This document shows, one piece after another, positions 55,660-64,000 of a DNA stretch of 64,000 bases (its first letter is position 1; each line of letters opens with the position of its first letter). The notes beneath the pieces were generated by a model. It was not told the origin of the DNA. It did not search any database and saw only the letters and a list, made by a program, of their open reading frames with translations. Origin of the DNA: an uncultured Woeseia sp. Lineage in GTDB: Bacteria > Pseudomonadota > Gammaproteobacteria > Steroidobacterales > Woeseiaceae. The stretch covers positions 29,050 to 93,049 of the forward strand of contig CAJWFK010000008.1 in NCBI GenBank assembly GCA_913031125.1, written 5' to 3'. The translations under genes and the position numbers were made by a program.

Positions 55660-57000
55660 TCACAGTCCCAATCGTTTTTCAAGATAATGTATATCGGTGC
55701 CGCCTGTGCGAAATGCCGCGTGCTGGAAGATCTCTTGGTGCAAGGGAACATTTGTTTTAATACCTTCGACTACAATTTCGGCAAGTGCATTTCGCATCCG
55801 CGCAATTGCCATATGACGGTCTGCACCATGAGCAATTATCTTGCCAATCATCGAATCATAATGGGGTGGGACGGTATAGCCACTGTAGCAATGACTTTCA
55901 ACCCGAATTCCTGGACCGCCAGGGGGATGCCAAAGTGAAAGCGTCCCTGGTGATGGTATGAATGTCTTGGGATCTTCCGCATTAATGCGACATTCAATCG
56001 CATGGCCCCGAAAAATTATCTGCTCTTGTGTGAGGCTTAATTGCTCACCACTTGCAATACGTAGTTGTTCCCTAACAATGTCTACACCGGTGATGATCTC
56101 TGTCACAGGATGTTCGACCTGTAACCTAGTATTCATTTCGATGAAAAAAAATTGACCATCCTGATATAGAAACTCAAACGTTCCGGCACTACGGTAACCT
56201 AACTCCTGACACGCGCGAACACATCTCTCACCTATTTCTTCACGTTGTTTTTGCGTGATGCCGGGTGCAGGTCCTTCTTCAATAACTTTTTGGTGACGAC
56301 GCTGCATTGAACAGTCCCGCTCGCCAAGATGAATGGCGTTACCATGATTGTCTGCTAGCACTTGGAATTCGATATGCCTAGGTGCTTCTAAATATTTTTC
56401 CATGTAGACAGTCTCGTTCCCAAAAGCAGCTCGAGCCTCTGCTTGTGTTACTGTGATTGCGCTAGTCAGAGCTGCTTCTGCATGTACAACCCGCATACCC
56501 CGTCCACCTCCACCCCCGGACGCTTTTATGATCACTGGATAGCCAATTTCTCTCGCCAGCCTCATATTTTCCTCTGGATTGTCGTCAAGAGGACCATCAG
56601 ATCCGGGTACCGTGGGTACACCGGCCGCCTTCATTGCTTGAATTGCCGCCACCTTGTCGCCCATTTCCCGGATCGCTTGGGCAGGGGGGCCTATAAAAAT
56701 GAAGCCTGATGAATCTACTCGCTCTGCAAAGTCAGCATTTTCAGAAAGAAAGCCATATCCAGGGTGTATAGCAACAGCGTCAGTAACTTCAGCTGCGCTA
56801 ATGATTGCTGGCATATTCAGATAGCTTTCATTGGAGGCAGGAGGTCCAATACAGACCGTTTCATCGGCTAGCAATACGTGTTTTAGGTTATTGTCGGCTG
56901 TCGAATGGACAGCAACGGTCTTAATCCCCATTTCGCGACAAGCTCTTAAAATACGTAACGCAATCTCGCCGCGATTGGCAATGACTATTTTATCGAGCAT
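55660..57000 (-). CDS. accC: Biotin carboxylase subunit of acetyl-CoA carboxylase
   Basis: A 446-residue ATP-grasp enzyme that carboxylates the biotin on AccB in the first step of fatty acid synthesis. [20 protein letters not shown] opens the protein. [14 protein letters not shown] is the ATP-lid glycine loop, and [14 protein letters not shown] carries catalytic residues. The order accB-accC-prmA is the usual one. It begins 11 bases after accB. Confidence 0.97.
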   Translation of the reverse strand: MLDKIVIANRGEIALRILRACREMGIKTVAVHSTADNNLKHVLLADETVCIGPPASNESYLNMPAIISAAEVTDAVAIHPGYGFLSENADFAERVDSSGFIFIGPPAQAIREMGDKVAAIQAMKAAGVPTVPGSDGPLDDNPEENMRLAREIGYPVIIKASGGGGGRGMRVVHAEAALTSAITVTQAEARAAFGNETVYMEKYLEAPRHIEFQVLADNHGNAIHLGERDCSMQRRHQKVIEEGPAPGITQKQREEIGERCVRACQELGYRSAGTFEFLYQDGQFFFIEMNTRLQVEHPVTEIITGVDIVREQLRIASGEQLSLTQEQIIFRGHAIECRINAEDPKTFIPSPGTLSLWHPPGGPGIRVESHCYSGYTVPPHYDSMIGKIIAHGADRHMAIARMRNALAEIVVEGIKTNVPLHQEIFQHAAFRTGGTDIHYLEKRLGL

Positions 57001-57011
57001 TAACGATTAGC

Positions 57012-57482
57012 TCAGTCTGGAAGGCGCTGGTCAATGACGAACAAAATTTGTCCATATTCCACTGGTTCGCCATTTTGTACGCGGATAGATTTGATGATGC
57101 CGGATACTTCAGCTTCGATTTGGTTCATCATCTTCATTGCTTCTACAATGCACAGCGTGTCGCCTTCGCTTATTTGATCTCCAACATGCACAAAGGCAGC
57201 TGTGCCAGGTGATGGAGAGGCATAAAAAGTCCCAACCATTGGTGCAGTGATTACGTGGCCTTCTTCTTCAGTTTCTATTGCTTGGGTTAAAGCAGGGTCT
57301 GCGGTTTGCGAAACTTTTTCAGAATTCTCGACGGATACTGCGGTTGCAACTGGTGCTGTTGGGGAAATATTGGACGGTTGCCGAGTAATTCTTACCGATT
57401 CCTCTCCCTCTGTAATTTCTATTTCAGCTAGTCCGGATTCATCAAGTATTTCTACTAGTTTCTTCACTTTTCTAATATCCAT
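57012..57482 (-). CDS. accB: Biotin carboxyl carrier protein of acetyl-CoA carboxylase
   Basis: A 156-residue carrier. The N-terminal part [20 protein letters not shown] precedes a flexible Ala/Pro/Ser/Glu linker and the C-terminal biotinyl domain. The biotinylated lysine is in VEAMKMMNQIEAEV. Its ATG shares one base with the aroQ stop (TAATG). It functions with AccC and with AccA/AccD, which lie outside the window. Confidence 0.97.
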   Translation of the reverse strand: MDIRKVKKLVEILDESGLAEIEITEGEESVRITRQPSNISPTAPVATAVSVENSEKVSQTADPALTQAIETEEEGHVITAPMVGTFYASPSPGTAAFVHVGDQISEGDTLCIVEAMKMMNQIEAEVSGIIKSIRVQNGEPVEYGQILFVIDQRLPD

Positions 57483-57928
57483 TATTTTTCTCCGGATAAA
57501 AGTCTTGATGCAGCCTGCAAAGCGAGATCATAGCCGTAAGAACCCAGGCCAAAAACGCAACCCACAGCAATGTCACTGAAATAACTAGAATGTCGGAATT
57601 TCTCTCGGGAAAAAACGTTACTCAAATGCACTTCTATGAATGGAATGCTAACTGCAAGAAGGGCATCCCTAATCGAAACGCTCGTATGTGTAAATGCACC
57701 TGGATTCAACAATATGAATTCTATGTCGTTGGTAGTAGCTTGATGCACGCAACCGACGATTTCATGTTCAGCATTGCTCTGAAATACTGTAAGTTCGTGA
57801 CCAAGCTCCCCCGCTAGTAACTTAAGATGGGACTCTATCGATTCGAGTGTCGTGTCACCGTAGACCTCTGGTTCACGGGCTCCAAGCATATTAAGGTTGG
57901 GCCCGTTCAATAAAAGCAGGCTTGCCAT
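57482..57928 (-). CDS. aroQ: 3-Dehydroquinate dehydratase, type II
   Basis: A 148-residue dodecameric shikimate-pathway enzyme. [20 protein letters not shown] carries the active-site tyrosine, [16 protein letters not shown] the substrate loop, and [18 protein letters not shown] the histidine and lid arginine. It is the first gene of the ten-gene minus-strand run. GGTGAGAA precedes the ATG. An AT-rich 93-bp gap separates it from the TlpA gene and should hold the operon promoter. Confidence 0.96.
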   Translation of the reverse strand: MASLLLLNGPNLNMLGAREPEVYGDTTLESIESHLKLLAGELGHELTVFQSNAEHEIVGCVHQATTNDIEFILLNPGAFTHTSVSIRDALLAVSIPFIEVHLSNVFSREKFRHSSYFSDIAVGCVFGLGSYGYDLALQAASRLLSGEK

Positions 57929-58021
57929 TTCTCACCAATTTTTGCTAGTTAGACGAAGATAGCAGCAATTGTAACCATTTTTTTAGAAGATAATGCAAAT
58001 TTTTCATTTAAAAACTATATT

Positions 58022-58612
58022 TTATAGCTTTTTCAATACCTCCCTGGCGCTTACAAGATCGATTTCTCCGCGTTCGAGATCTTGCAGAACGCTCAGAATC
58101 TGTTCGATATGTGTCTCAATAATCTCTCCAATATGGGTTGCGATTAGTTCGCCAGAAGGTGCAACAATCATCGTAAATGGCATGCCAATAAATTCAATTC
58201 CGCTTGTTTCGGCAATTTCCATAGCATCTTCTTGACCAATTAGTACTGGATAGTTAAATTTTGCATCTTGCGCATAAAGTGTGACTTCTTCTACAAAATC
58301 TACTGCGATCCCGATCACTTGGATATTATTTGTAGATTGCTCCGTTTGGGTTTTTTTGAGCAATGGAATTTCCCGCCGGCATGGGGCGCACCATGTGGCC
58401 CAGAAGTTAATTAGTCGTGCTTTACCATTCCATTCGGATGAATTTCGGATAACGCCATTGAGATCAGGAAGTGCAAAGTTAGCTAGGGTTATATTAGTCT
58501 GGGGCGAGGCTAGGTGTATATCTTCAGTCGAATCTTCTCGGATGGTATAGGTAATAGTCGCGCTGAAGATTAATATAATTAATGAGGCAGATAGCAGTAT
58601 TTTACGGTTCAT
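58022..58612 (-). CDS. TlpA-family membrane-anchored thioredoxin
   Basis: A 196-residue protein with an N-terminal anchor or signal segment (about residues 5-22) and a periplasmic thioredoxin domain. The redox motif is FWATWCAPCRREIPLL and the cis-proline is in IGMPFTMIVA. Such proteins reduce disulfides in the periplasm, for example in cytochrome c maturation. It starts 14 bases after dsbD, which could supply its electrons. A TTG one codon upstream is less likely as start. Confidence 0.9.
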   Translation of the reverse strand: MNRKILLSASLIILIFSATITYTIREDSTEDIHLASPQTNITLANFALPDLNGVIRNSSEWNGKARLINFWATWCAPCRREIPLLKKTQTEQSTNNIQVIGIAVDFVEEVTLYAQDAKFNYPVLIGQEDAMEIAETSGIEFIGMPFTMIVAPSGELIATHIGEIIETHIEQILSVLQDLERGEIDLVSAREVLKKL

Positions 58613-58625
58613 CAACTTGGCACGA

Positions 58626-60893
58626 TTAGTTGGTAGGTTTTGAGTATGCGGTATTGTTTGTCGCTCTATTTACATGACGGGCAAACTCATTTGCTTTCAT
58701 ATATCCGACGACTTCATATCCCGCTCGCTTAGAACCGTCGGCATCAAAAAAAATAATTGTAGGTGGCCCAAAAACATTAAACCGAGCCATTAGCGCTTGA
58801 TCTGCTTGATCATTTGCCGTCACATCTGCTTGTAGCAGTATTGTATTAGATAGTGCGTCCTTTACCGCATCTTTCGTGAAAGTAAATTCTTCCATTTCAA
58901 TACATGAAACACACCAATCAGCATAAAAGTCGAGCATGGTAGTTTTGCCCTCGGCTGCGGCATTGACGAGGGCGATATCTAGGTCGGCCGTTGTTTTAAC
59001 TTGTTGGAATTTGAGGCCACGATGTTCTGGAATATATCCATCACTGATTGTGTATTTCAATCCTTCGAGTGGCCGAAGCAAACTGTCAGAACCCGCAAGT
59101 GAACCTACTAGAAGAACTGAGCCAAAAATAATCGAAATAAGTCCAGCTCCTTTGCTTAACTTTTGTATGTTGCTTGAATTTTCTGACAGCTTCGTTAGGC
59201 CACCAACATAAATGCCGACGATCACCACTAGAATGCCCCACAATGCTAGCGTAATGCCACCAGGTAAAACACGCGATACCATCCAGATAGCAAGGCCTAG
59301 CATCATAAAGCCAAAGGCATGTTTTGCAGTGACCATCCATGGACCGGCTTTAGGCAATAATTTACCTTGTACGATACCGACTATTAGTAATGGTGTACCC
59401 ATACCCATACTCATGGCGAATAATGCGGCACCGCCTCGTGCTATGTCACCGGTTTGCGCTATGACAGTCAGTGCAGCAATTAGGGCAGGCCCGACACAGG
59501 CCGTCACAATTAGTGATGAAATAGCCCCCATCATGAATGCCCCTATTAGCGTACCGCTGTTCTGGTTTTTGCTGATATTTGTGAGGCGATTTTGAATGGC
59601 TGAAGGTATCTGTAGGTCATAGAGGTCAAACATTCCACCCGCAAGGATTATGAAGAAAGCAGAAAACAAAGTCAGAACCCAAGGTTGGTTAAAAGACGCT
59701 TGTAGCTGCACCCCCGCAGCAGCAGCAATGACACCGGCTACTGTATAGATAACTGCCATACCCAGGACATATGAAAGCGATAGCGAAAATCCGCGCGCTG
59801 CGCTTACTTTTTTACCTTCCCCTGCAATGATGGTTGAAAGTATTGGAACCATTGGCAATACACAGGGCGTAAAAGCTAAAAGGAGCCCGGCACCAAAAAA
59901 AGTTAATGTCATAATAAACAGGCTAGAGTTTTTTATTAGCTCGGCTAAACGTGCTTGTTCCGAGACCGGTGGTGCTGATGATAAAGCAACAGCCGCGAGC
60001 GCTTTTCCCGCAGAAGCTTGGGGCAGTGAGACCGTTAGCATTTTGGTTACTGGTGGATAACAAATTCCACCGTCGGCACACCCTTGATATTGCAGTTTGA
60101 TAGCTAAATTCATCGCTTCCGGTGTCGCCCTAGCGATAGGTAGTTCTCCAAATACGTCTTGGTAATAGACTTCCATTTTACCGAAGTACTGGTCGGTTTT
60201 ACTTTCTCCATTGGGCAGGTTGAGCATGCCTGCTTGGGCAATATTCGATTCCGCCTCGGCCGCAATTTTCTCTTTATAAAGGTAATAACCTTCTTTTACT
60301 CGAATTGCGACTTCGATCCTATTGCTATCGATAGCAGTGAGAATTGGTTCGAATGCTTCATCTACCGGCACAAATTCTAAATTTGAGATACTGAAGGCAC
60401 CAAAGGCATCTCGTAAGTCGATTTTGTTATCGCCTCGGCTATTTAATTCTACAGTTTCAACCCAGGTTTGCGGAGGGTAACAAAGTCCAATATCAGCACA
60501 TCCTTGCGATTTGATAGCAAGGTCCAATGTTTCGGGCAGTTCTCCTATATTTCGGTACGGAATCGTGACCAAGAAACGATCCCGATACACTTGCTGTTTG
60601 CCAAAGAACTCATCTTCGTGCTGTTCGCCGGCGGGCAGATCAATATTACCTATGACTATCGAATTTGTTCCGCTCCCAAATGAAATTCTGTTTCGATAAA
60701 GGTAGTAGCCTTCTTCTATGGTCCAATTTACTTGGATCGAATCCCCGATATTCTCCACTGAATATTTAAATGCTTCATACGGCCTCAGAATATCTTGGTT
60801 TTGCCCCCAGCAAGATGATGCTGCAAACAACATGCAAATGAGTAAAAGAGAAGAATAAGACGGTTTACACATCAAATAGCCCGAATTCAGCAT
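58626..60893 (-). CDS. dsbD: Thiol:disulfide interchange protein DsbD with two N-terminal domains
   Basis: A 755-residue inner-membrane reductant conduit that carries electrons from thioredoxin to the periplasm. After a signal peptide come two similar DsbD-alpha domains, each with the CxxxxxC pair (QGCADIGLCYPP near residue 130 and QGCADGGICYPP near 275). The eight-segment beta domain follows with FTPCVLPM and VTACVGPAL, and then the gamma domain with DWCVSC. E. coli DsbD has one alpha domain and 565 residues. The start may instead be the ATG at 60872. Confidence 0.93.
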   Translation of the reverse strand: MLNSGYLMCKPSYSSLLLICMLFAASSCWGQNQDILRPYEAFKYSVENIGDSIQVNWTIEEGYYLYRNRISFGSGTNSIVIGNIDLPAGEQHEDEFFGKQQVYRDRFLVTIPYRNIGELPETLDLAIKSQGCADIGLCYPPQTWVETVELNSRGDNKIDLRDAFGAFSISNLEFVPVDEAFEPILTAIDSNRIEVAIRVKEGYYLYKEKIAAEAESNIAQAGMLNLPNGESKTDQYFGKMEVYYQDVFGELPIARATPEAMNLAIKLQYQGCADGGICYPPVTKMLTVSLPQASAGKALAAVALSSAPPVSEQARLAELIKNSSLFIMTLTFFGAGLLLAFTPCVLPMVPILSTIIAGEGKKVSAARGFSLSLSYVLGMAVIYTVAGVIAAAAGVQLQASFNQPWVLTLFSAFFIILAGGMFDLYDLQIPSAIQNRLTNISKNQNSGTLIGAFMMGAISSLIVTACVGPALIAALTVIAQTGDIARGGAALFAMSMGMGTPLLIVGIVQGKLLPKAGPWMVTAKHAFGFMMLGLAIWMVSRVLPGGITLALWGILVVIVGIYVGGLTKLSENSSNIQKLSKGAGLISIIFGSVLLVGSLAGSDSLLRPLEGLKYTISDGYIPEHRGLKFQQVKTTADLDIALVNAAAEGKTTMLDFYADWCVSCIEMEEFTFTKDAVKDALSNTILLQADVTANDQADQALMARFNVFGPPTIIFFDADGSKRAGYEVVGYMKANEFARHVNRATNNTAYSKPTN

Positions 60894-60956
60894 CACAACT
60901 AATGGATTGTTCGGCGTCCGGATTGTTGAAAACCGGGTGCTTAAGATAGACAGGAT

Positions 60957-60991
60957 ACCGAGCCTCGGTGCTCAAGTCATGGACTTAGTCC
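60957..60991. promoter_or_regulatory. Two short palindromes in the dsbD-groES region
   Basis: ACCGAG-C-CTCGGT (60957-60969) and GGACT-T-AGTCC (60981-60991) are perfect odd-centred palindromes 11 bases apart. They lie 64-98 bases upstream of dsbD and upstream of the groES promoter. They may be binding sites for an unknown regulator or have arisen by chance. Confidence 0.25.
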
Positions 60992-61012
60992 AAATTTTAT
61001 TATCTACAAAGG

Positions 61013-61040
61013 CTTGAAATTTTGCTCGGGGACCCTATTA
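61013..61040 (+). promoter_or_regulatory. Sigma-32-type heat-shock promoter of groESL
   Basis: CTTGAAA (61013-61019), a 13-nt spacer and CCCTATTA (61033-61040) closely follow the RpoH consensus (CTTGAAA, 11-16 nt, CCCCATnT). The predicted start of transcription falls inside the CIRCE element that begins at the next base. This is read directly from sequence; promoter activity is inferred. Confidence 0.75.
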
Positions 61041-61067
61041 TTAGCACTCTTCTGCGCAGAGTGCTAA
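61041..61067. promoter_or_regulatory. CIRCE operator (HrcA binding site)
   Basis: TTAGCACTC, nine bases, then GAGTGCTAA: a perfect match to the CIRCE consensus, placed 64 bases before the groES ATG. HrcA binds CIRCE as a dimer and represses chaperonin genes until heat shock. The hrcA gene is not in the window. Confidence 0.95.
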
Positions 61068-61130
61068 CGCAAGTCTGTTAAGAAATTAAAAAATAAGATT
61101 TTAATCAATGAGTTATAGGAGATCTAATCG

Positions 61131-61421
61131 ATGAAGATTCGTCCGCTTCATGATCGAGTCATCGTAAAGCGCATGGAAGAAGAGCGCACTTCCCCAGGTG
61201 GAATCGTGATTCCCGACGCGGCGACCGAAAAGCCGATAAAGGGTGAGGTCATTGCTGTAGGTAATGGGAAGATACTTGAAAATGGTGAGGTTCGTGCGCT
61301 GGATGTTAAGTCTGGTGACAAGGTGCTTTTTGGTAAGTACTCGGGAACCGAGGTTAAGGTTGAAGGTGAAGAACTGCTAGTGATGAAAGAAGATGACATC
61401 ATGGCGGTTATAGAAGGCTAA
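61131..61421 (+). CDS. groES: Co-chaperonin GroES
   Basis: A 96-residue heptameric lid for GroEL. It begins [18 protein letters not shown], with the mobile loop [18 protein letters not shown] and the C-terminal [18 protein letters not shown] lies about eight bases before the ATG. It is preceded by the sigma-32-like promoter and CIRCE, and groEL follows 53 bases later in the same operon. Confidence 0.98.
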   Translation: MKIRPLHDRVIVKRMEEERTSPGGIVIPDAATEKPIKGEVIAVGNGKILENGEVRALDVKSGDKVLFGKYSGTEVKVEGEELLVMKEDDIMAVIEG

Positions 61422-61456
61422 ATGCCAAATTCACTCGATCAAAAATAGAATTTTAG

Positions 61457-63124
<1,668 letters not shown>

Positions 63125-63145
63125 GTCTGTATCTTCTGTAGGTTT

Positions 63146-63176
63146 AAAAGAGCGCACCAAGGTGCGCTCTTTTTTT
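63146..63176 (+). terminator. Rho-independent terminator after groEL
   Basis: GAGCGCACC, a two-base AA loop region and GGTGCGCTC form a perfect 9-bp GC-rich stem (63150-63169), extended by A-T pairs and followed by seven T residues. It ends the groESL transcript 22-52 bases after the stop. It is the only textbook terminator I found in the window. Confidence 0.9.
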
Positions 63177-63188
63177 AACTAAAATTAA

Positions 63189-63794
63189 CTAAACGATTCG
63201 CTTTAGGTTGCTATAGCGCAACCTAAAGCCGATTAATAGCGCCAACACTAATGCGTAAATTATTGGTTCGGTAGCATCAATTTTGACTTGCCACCAGTAG
63301 TGCCATATCCCAAGCACGGCAGCTATATAAATGCAATTATGTAATTTTTGCCAATTTCGCCCCAGTTTACTCCGTATTTTCATCGTCGACGTGGCTGCTA
63401 GCGCTGCAAGTATCGTGAGGGAGAGGAACCCAACCGCAATAAATGGTCGCTCGCTTATATCTTCTGTAATAGCGGAAATTAGTAGTCGTTGGTCAAGCAA
63501 TAACCAGATGGTAAAGTGGATAAGTACGTAGAAAAAGGAAAAAAGACCTAGCATTCTGCGAAACCGTATAAGCCATTGCTGGCCTGTTATTCGGCGGCAT
63601 GGGGTTACTGCAAGACTTAACAGTAGAAAGCGCAAGCCCCAATTTCCAAATCGATCCTGAAGGTTTTCGATGGGGTTTGCACCCAAGTCTCCCGTTATTT
63701 GATACATATCGCCAATTGCATGTAAAACTGGTAGCAGGCAAATAACAAAAACGATTGGTTTCCAAACTATTCGTATTTGGTGAGTAATATCCAC
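63189..63794 (-). CDS. msrQ: Protein-methionine-sulfoxide reductase heme-binding subunit MsrQ
   Basis: A 201-residue inner-membrane heme b protein with about six hydrophobic segments. NPIENLQDRFGNWGLRFLLL, the histidine in VLIHFTIWLLLDQ and the LHNCIYIAAVLGIWHYWWQVK segment match MsrQ/YedZ. It passes electrons from the quinone pool to periplasmic MsrP for repair of oxidised methionine. The start is GTG, six bases after the msrP stop. Convergent with groEL. Confidence 0.93.
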   Translation of the reverse strand: MDITHQIRIVWKPIVFVICLLPVLHAIGDMYQITGDLGANPIENLQDRFGNWGLRFLLLSLAVTPCRRITGQQWLIRFRRMLGLFSFFYVLIHFTIWLLLDQRLLISAITEDISERPFIAVGFLSLTILAALAATSTMKIRSKLGRNWQKLHNCIYIAAVLGIWHYWWQVKIDATEPIIYALVLALLIGFRLRYSNLKRIV

Positions 63795-63800
63795 TGCAGG

Positions 63801-64000
63801 TCAAAAGTGCTTTTTCAGATCTAGTCCTTTGTATAGATGCGCGACATGCTCACCATAGCCGTTAAACATAACCGTTGGCTGTTTCGGGGTGGCGAAGAGA
63901 CTTGATAAGCCGGCACCTTGTTCTGATCCTATGCGCCTTTCCCGGGCCTGGCTCCAGCGAGGGTGGTCGACTTCTGGGTTCACGTTAGCGTAGAAGCCAT
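63801..64000 (-). CDS. msrP: Protein-methionine-sulfoxide reductase catalytic subunit MsrP, 3' part
   Basis: Only the last 65 or so codons are present; the gene continues past the window end. The visible C-terminus ([18 protein letters not shown], then [30 protein letters not shown] split by a linker) matches the conserved end of MsrP/YedY, a periplasmic molybdopterin enzyme that reduces methionine sulfoxide in proteins. It is followed by msrQ on the same strand. Like the formate dehydrogenase it needs molybdopterin. Confidence 0.9.
   Translation of the reverse strand, partial: GFYANVNPEVDHPRWSQARERRIGSEQGAGLSSLFATPKQPTVMFNGYGEHVAHLYKGLDLKKHF

Overview
This window looks like a chromosomal segment of a free-living, probably aquatic Gammaproteobacterium with moderate GC. 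I cannot name a genus. The lineage call rests on gene order: rhlB divergent from trxA-rho; accB-accC-prmA-dusB-fis-purH-purD; plsB; sohB; yrfG; and msrP-msrQ. Coding density is very high, with no gene-free stretch above 300 bases. I saw no rRNA, tRNA, insertion sequence, CRISPR array or integrase gene.

Layout. 1-5.5 kb: the end of a PAS-PAS-GGDEF diguanylate cyclase, an NTP/NDP-exchanger-like transporter, a nitroreductase, a Bcr/CflA efflux pump and a SYLF lipid-binding protein. 5.5-11.2 kb: a soluble NAD-dependent molybdenum formate dehydrogenase operon (fdhD-fdsG-fdsB-fdsA, minus strand), facing a divergently transcribed high-potential iron-sulfur protein. 11.4-14.3 kb: an aromatic/aspartate-type aminotransferase, a PhyH-type dioxygenase and a DUF192 protein. 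14.6-21.6 kb: a complete MoxR-DUF58-DUF4381-BatA-BatB/C-BatD operon. 21.6-27.8 kb: glyoxalase I, a HAD phosphatase, an OmpA-family protein, lipoyl synthase, SohB and an M48 lipoprotein protease. 27.8-29.3 kb: a solitary contractile-tail sheath-like gene. 29.4-37.1 kb: a fused hydantoinase/5-oxoprolinase, divergent from an exported ureohydrolase, an exported P1 aminopeptidase and an SSS symporter; together these suggest scavenging of amide or peptide nitrogen. 37.1-48.8 kb: housekeeping genes (alkyltransferase-like protein, glucokinase, PlsB, TrhO, CysQ, YrfG, RhlB, TrxA, Rho, DoxX and an FMN-binding protein).

48.8-57.9 kb is one compact minus-strand run of ten genes, aroQ-accB-accC-prmA-DUF3426-dusB-fis-purH-purD-moeA, mostly with gaps of 8-11 nt. 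MoeA completes the molybdenum cofactor needed by the formate dehydrogenase 40 kb away. 58.0-60.9 kb: dsbD with a duplicated N-terminal domain, followed by a TlpA-type thioredoxin. 61.0-63.2 kb: groES-groEL behind a sigma-32-like promoter abutting a perfect CIRCE operator, with a clear terminator after groEL. 63.2-64 kb: msrQ and the truncated 3' end of msrP.

The items most worth following are the orphan sheath gene, the dual heat-shock control of groESL, the exported ureohydrolase/P1 peptidase/symporter unit, the Arg/Gly-rich Rho extension and the tandem DsbD alpha domains. All calls come from reading the sequence and from family knowledge; no database search was run.
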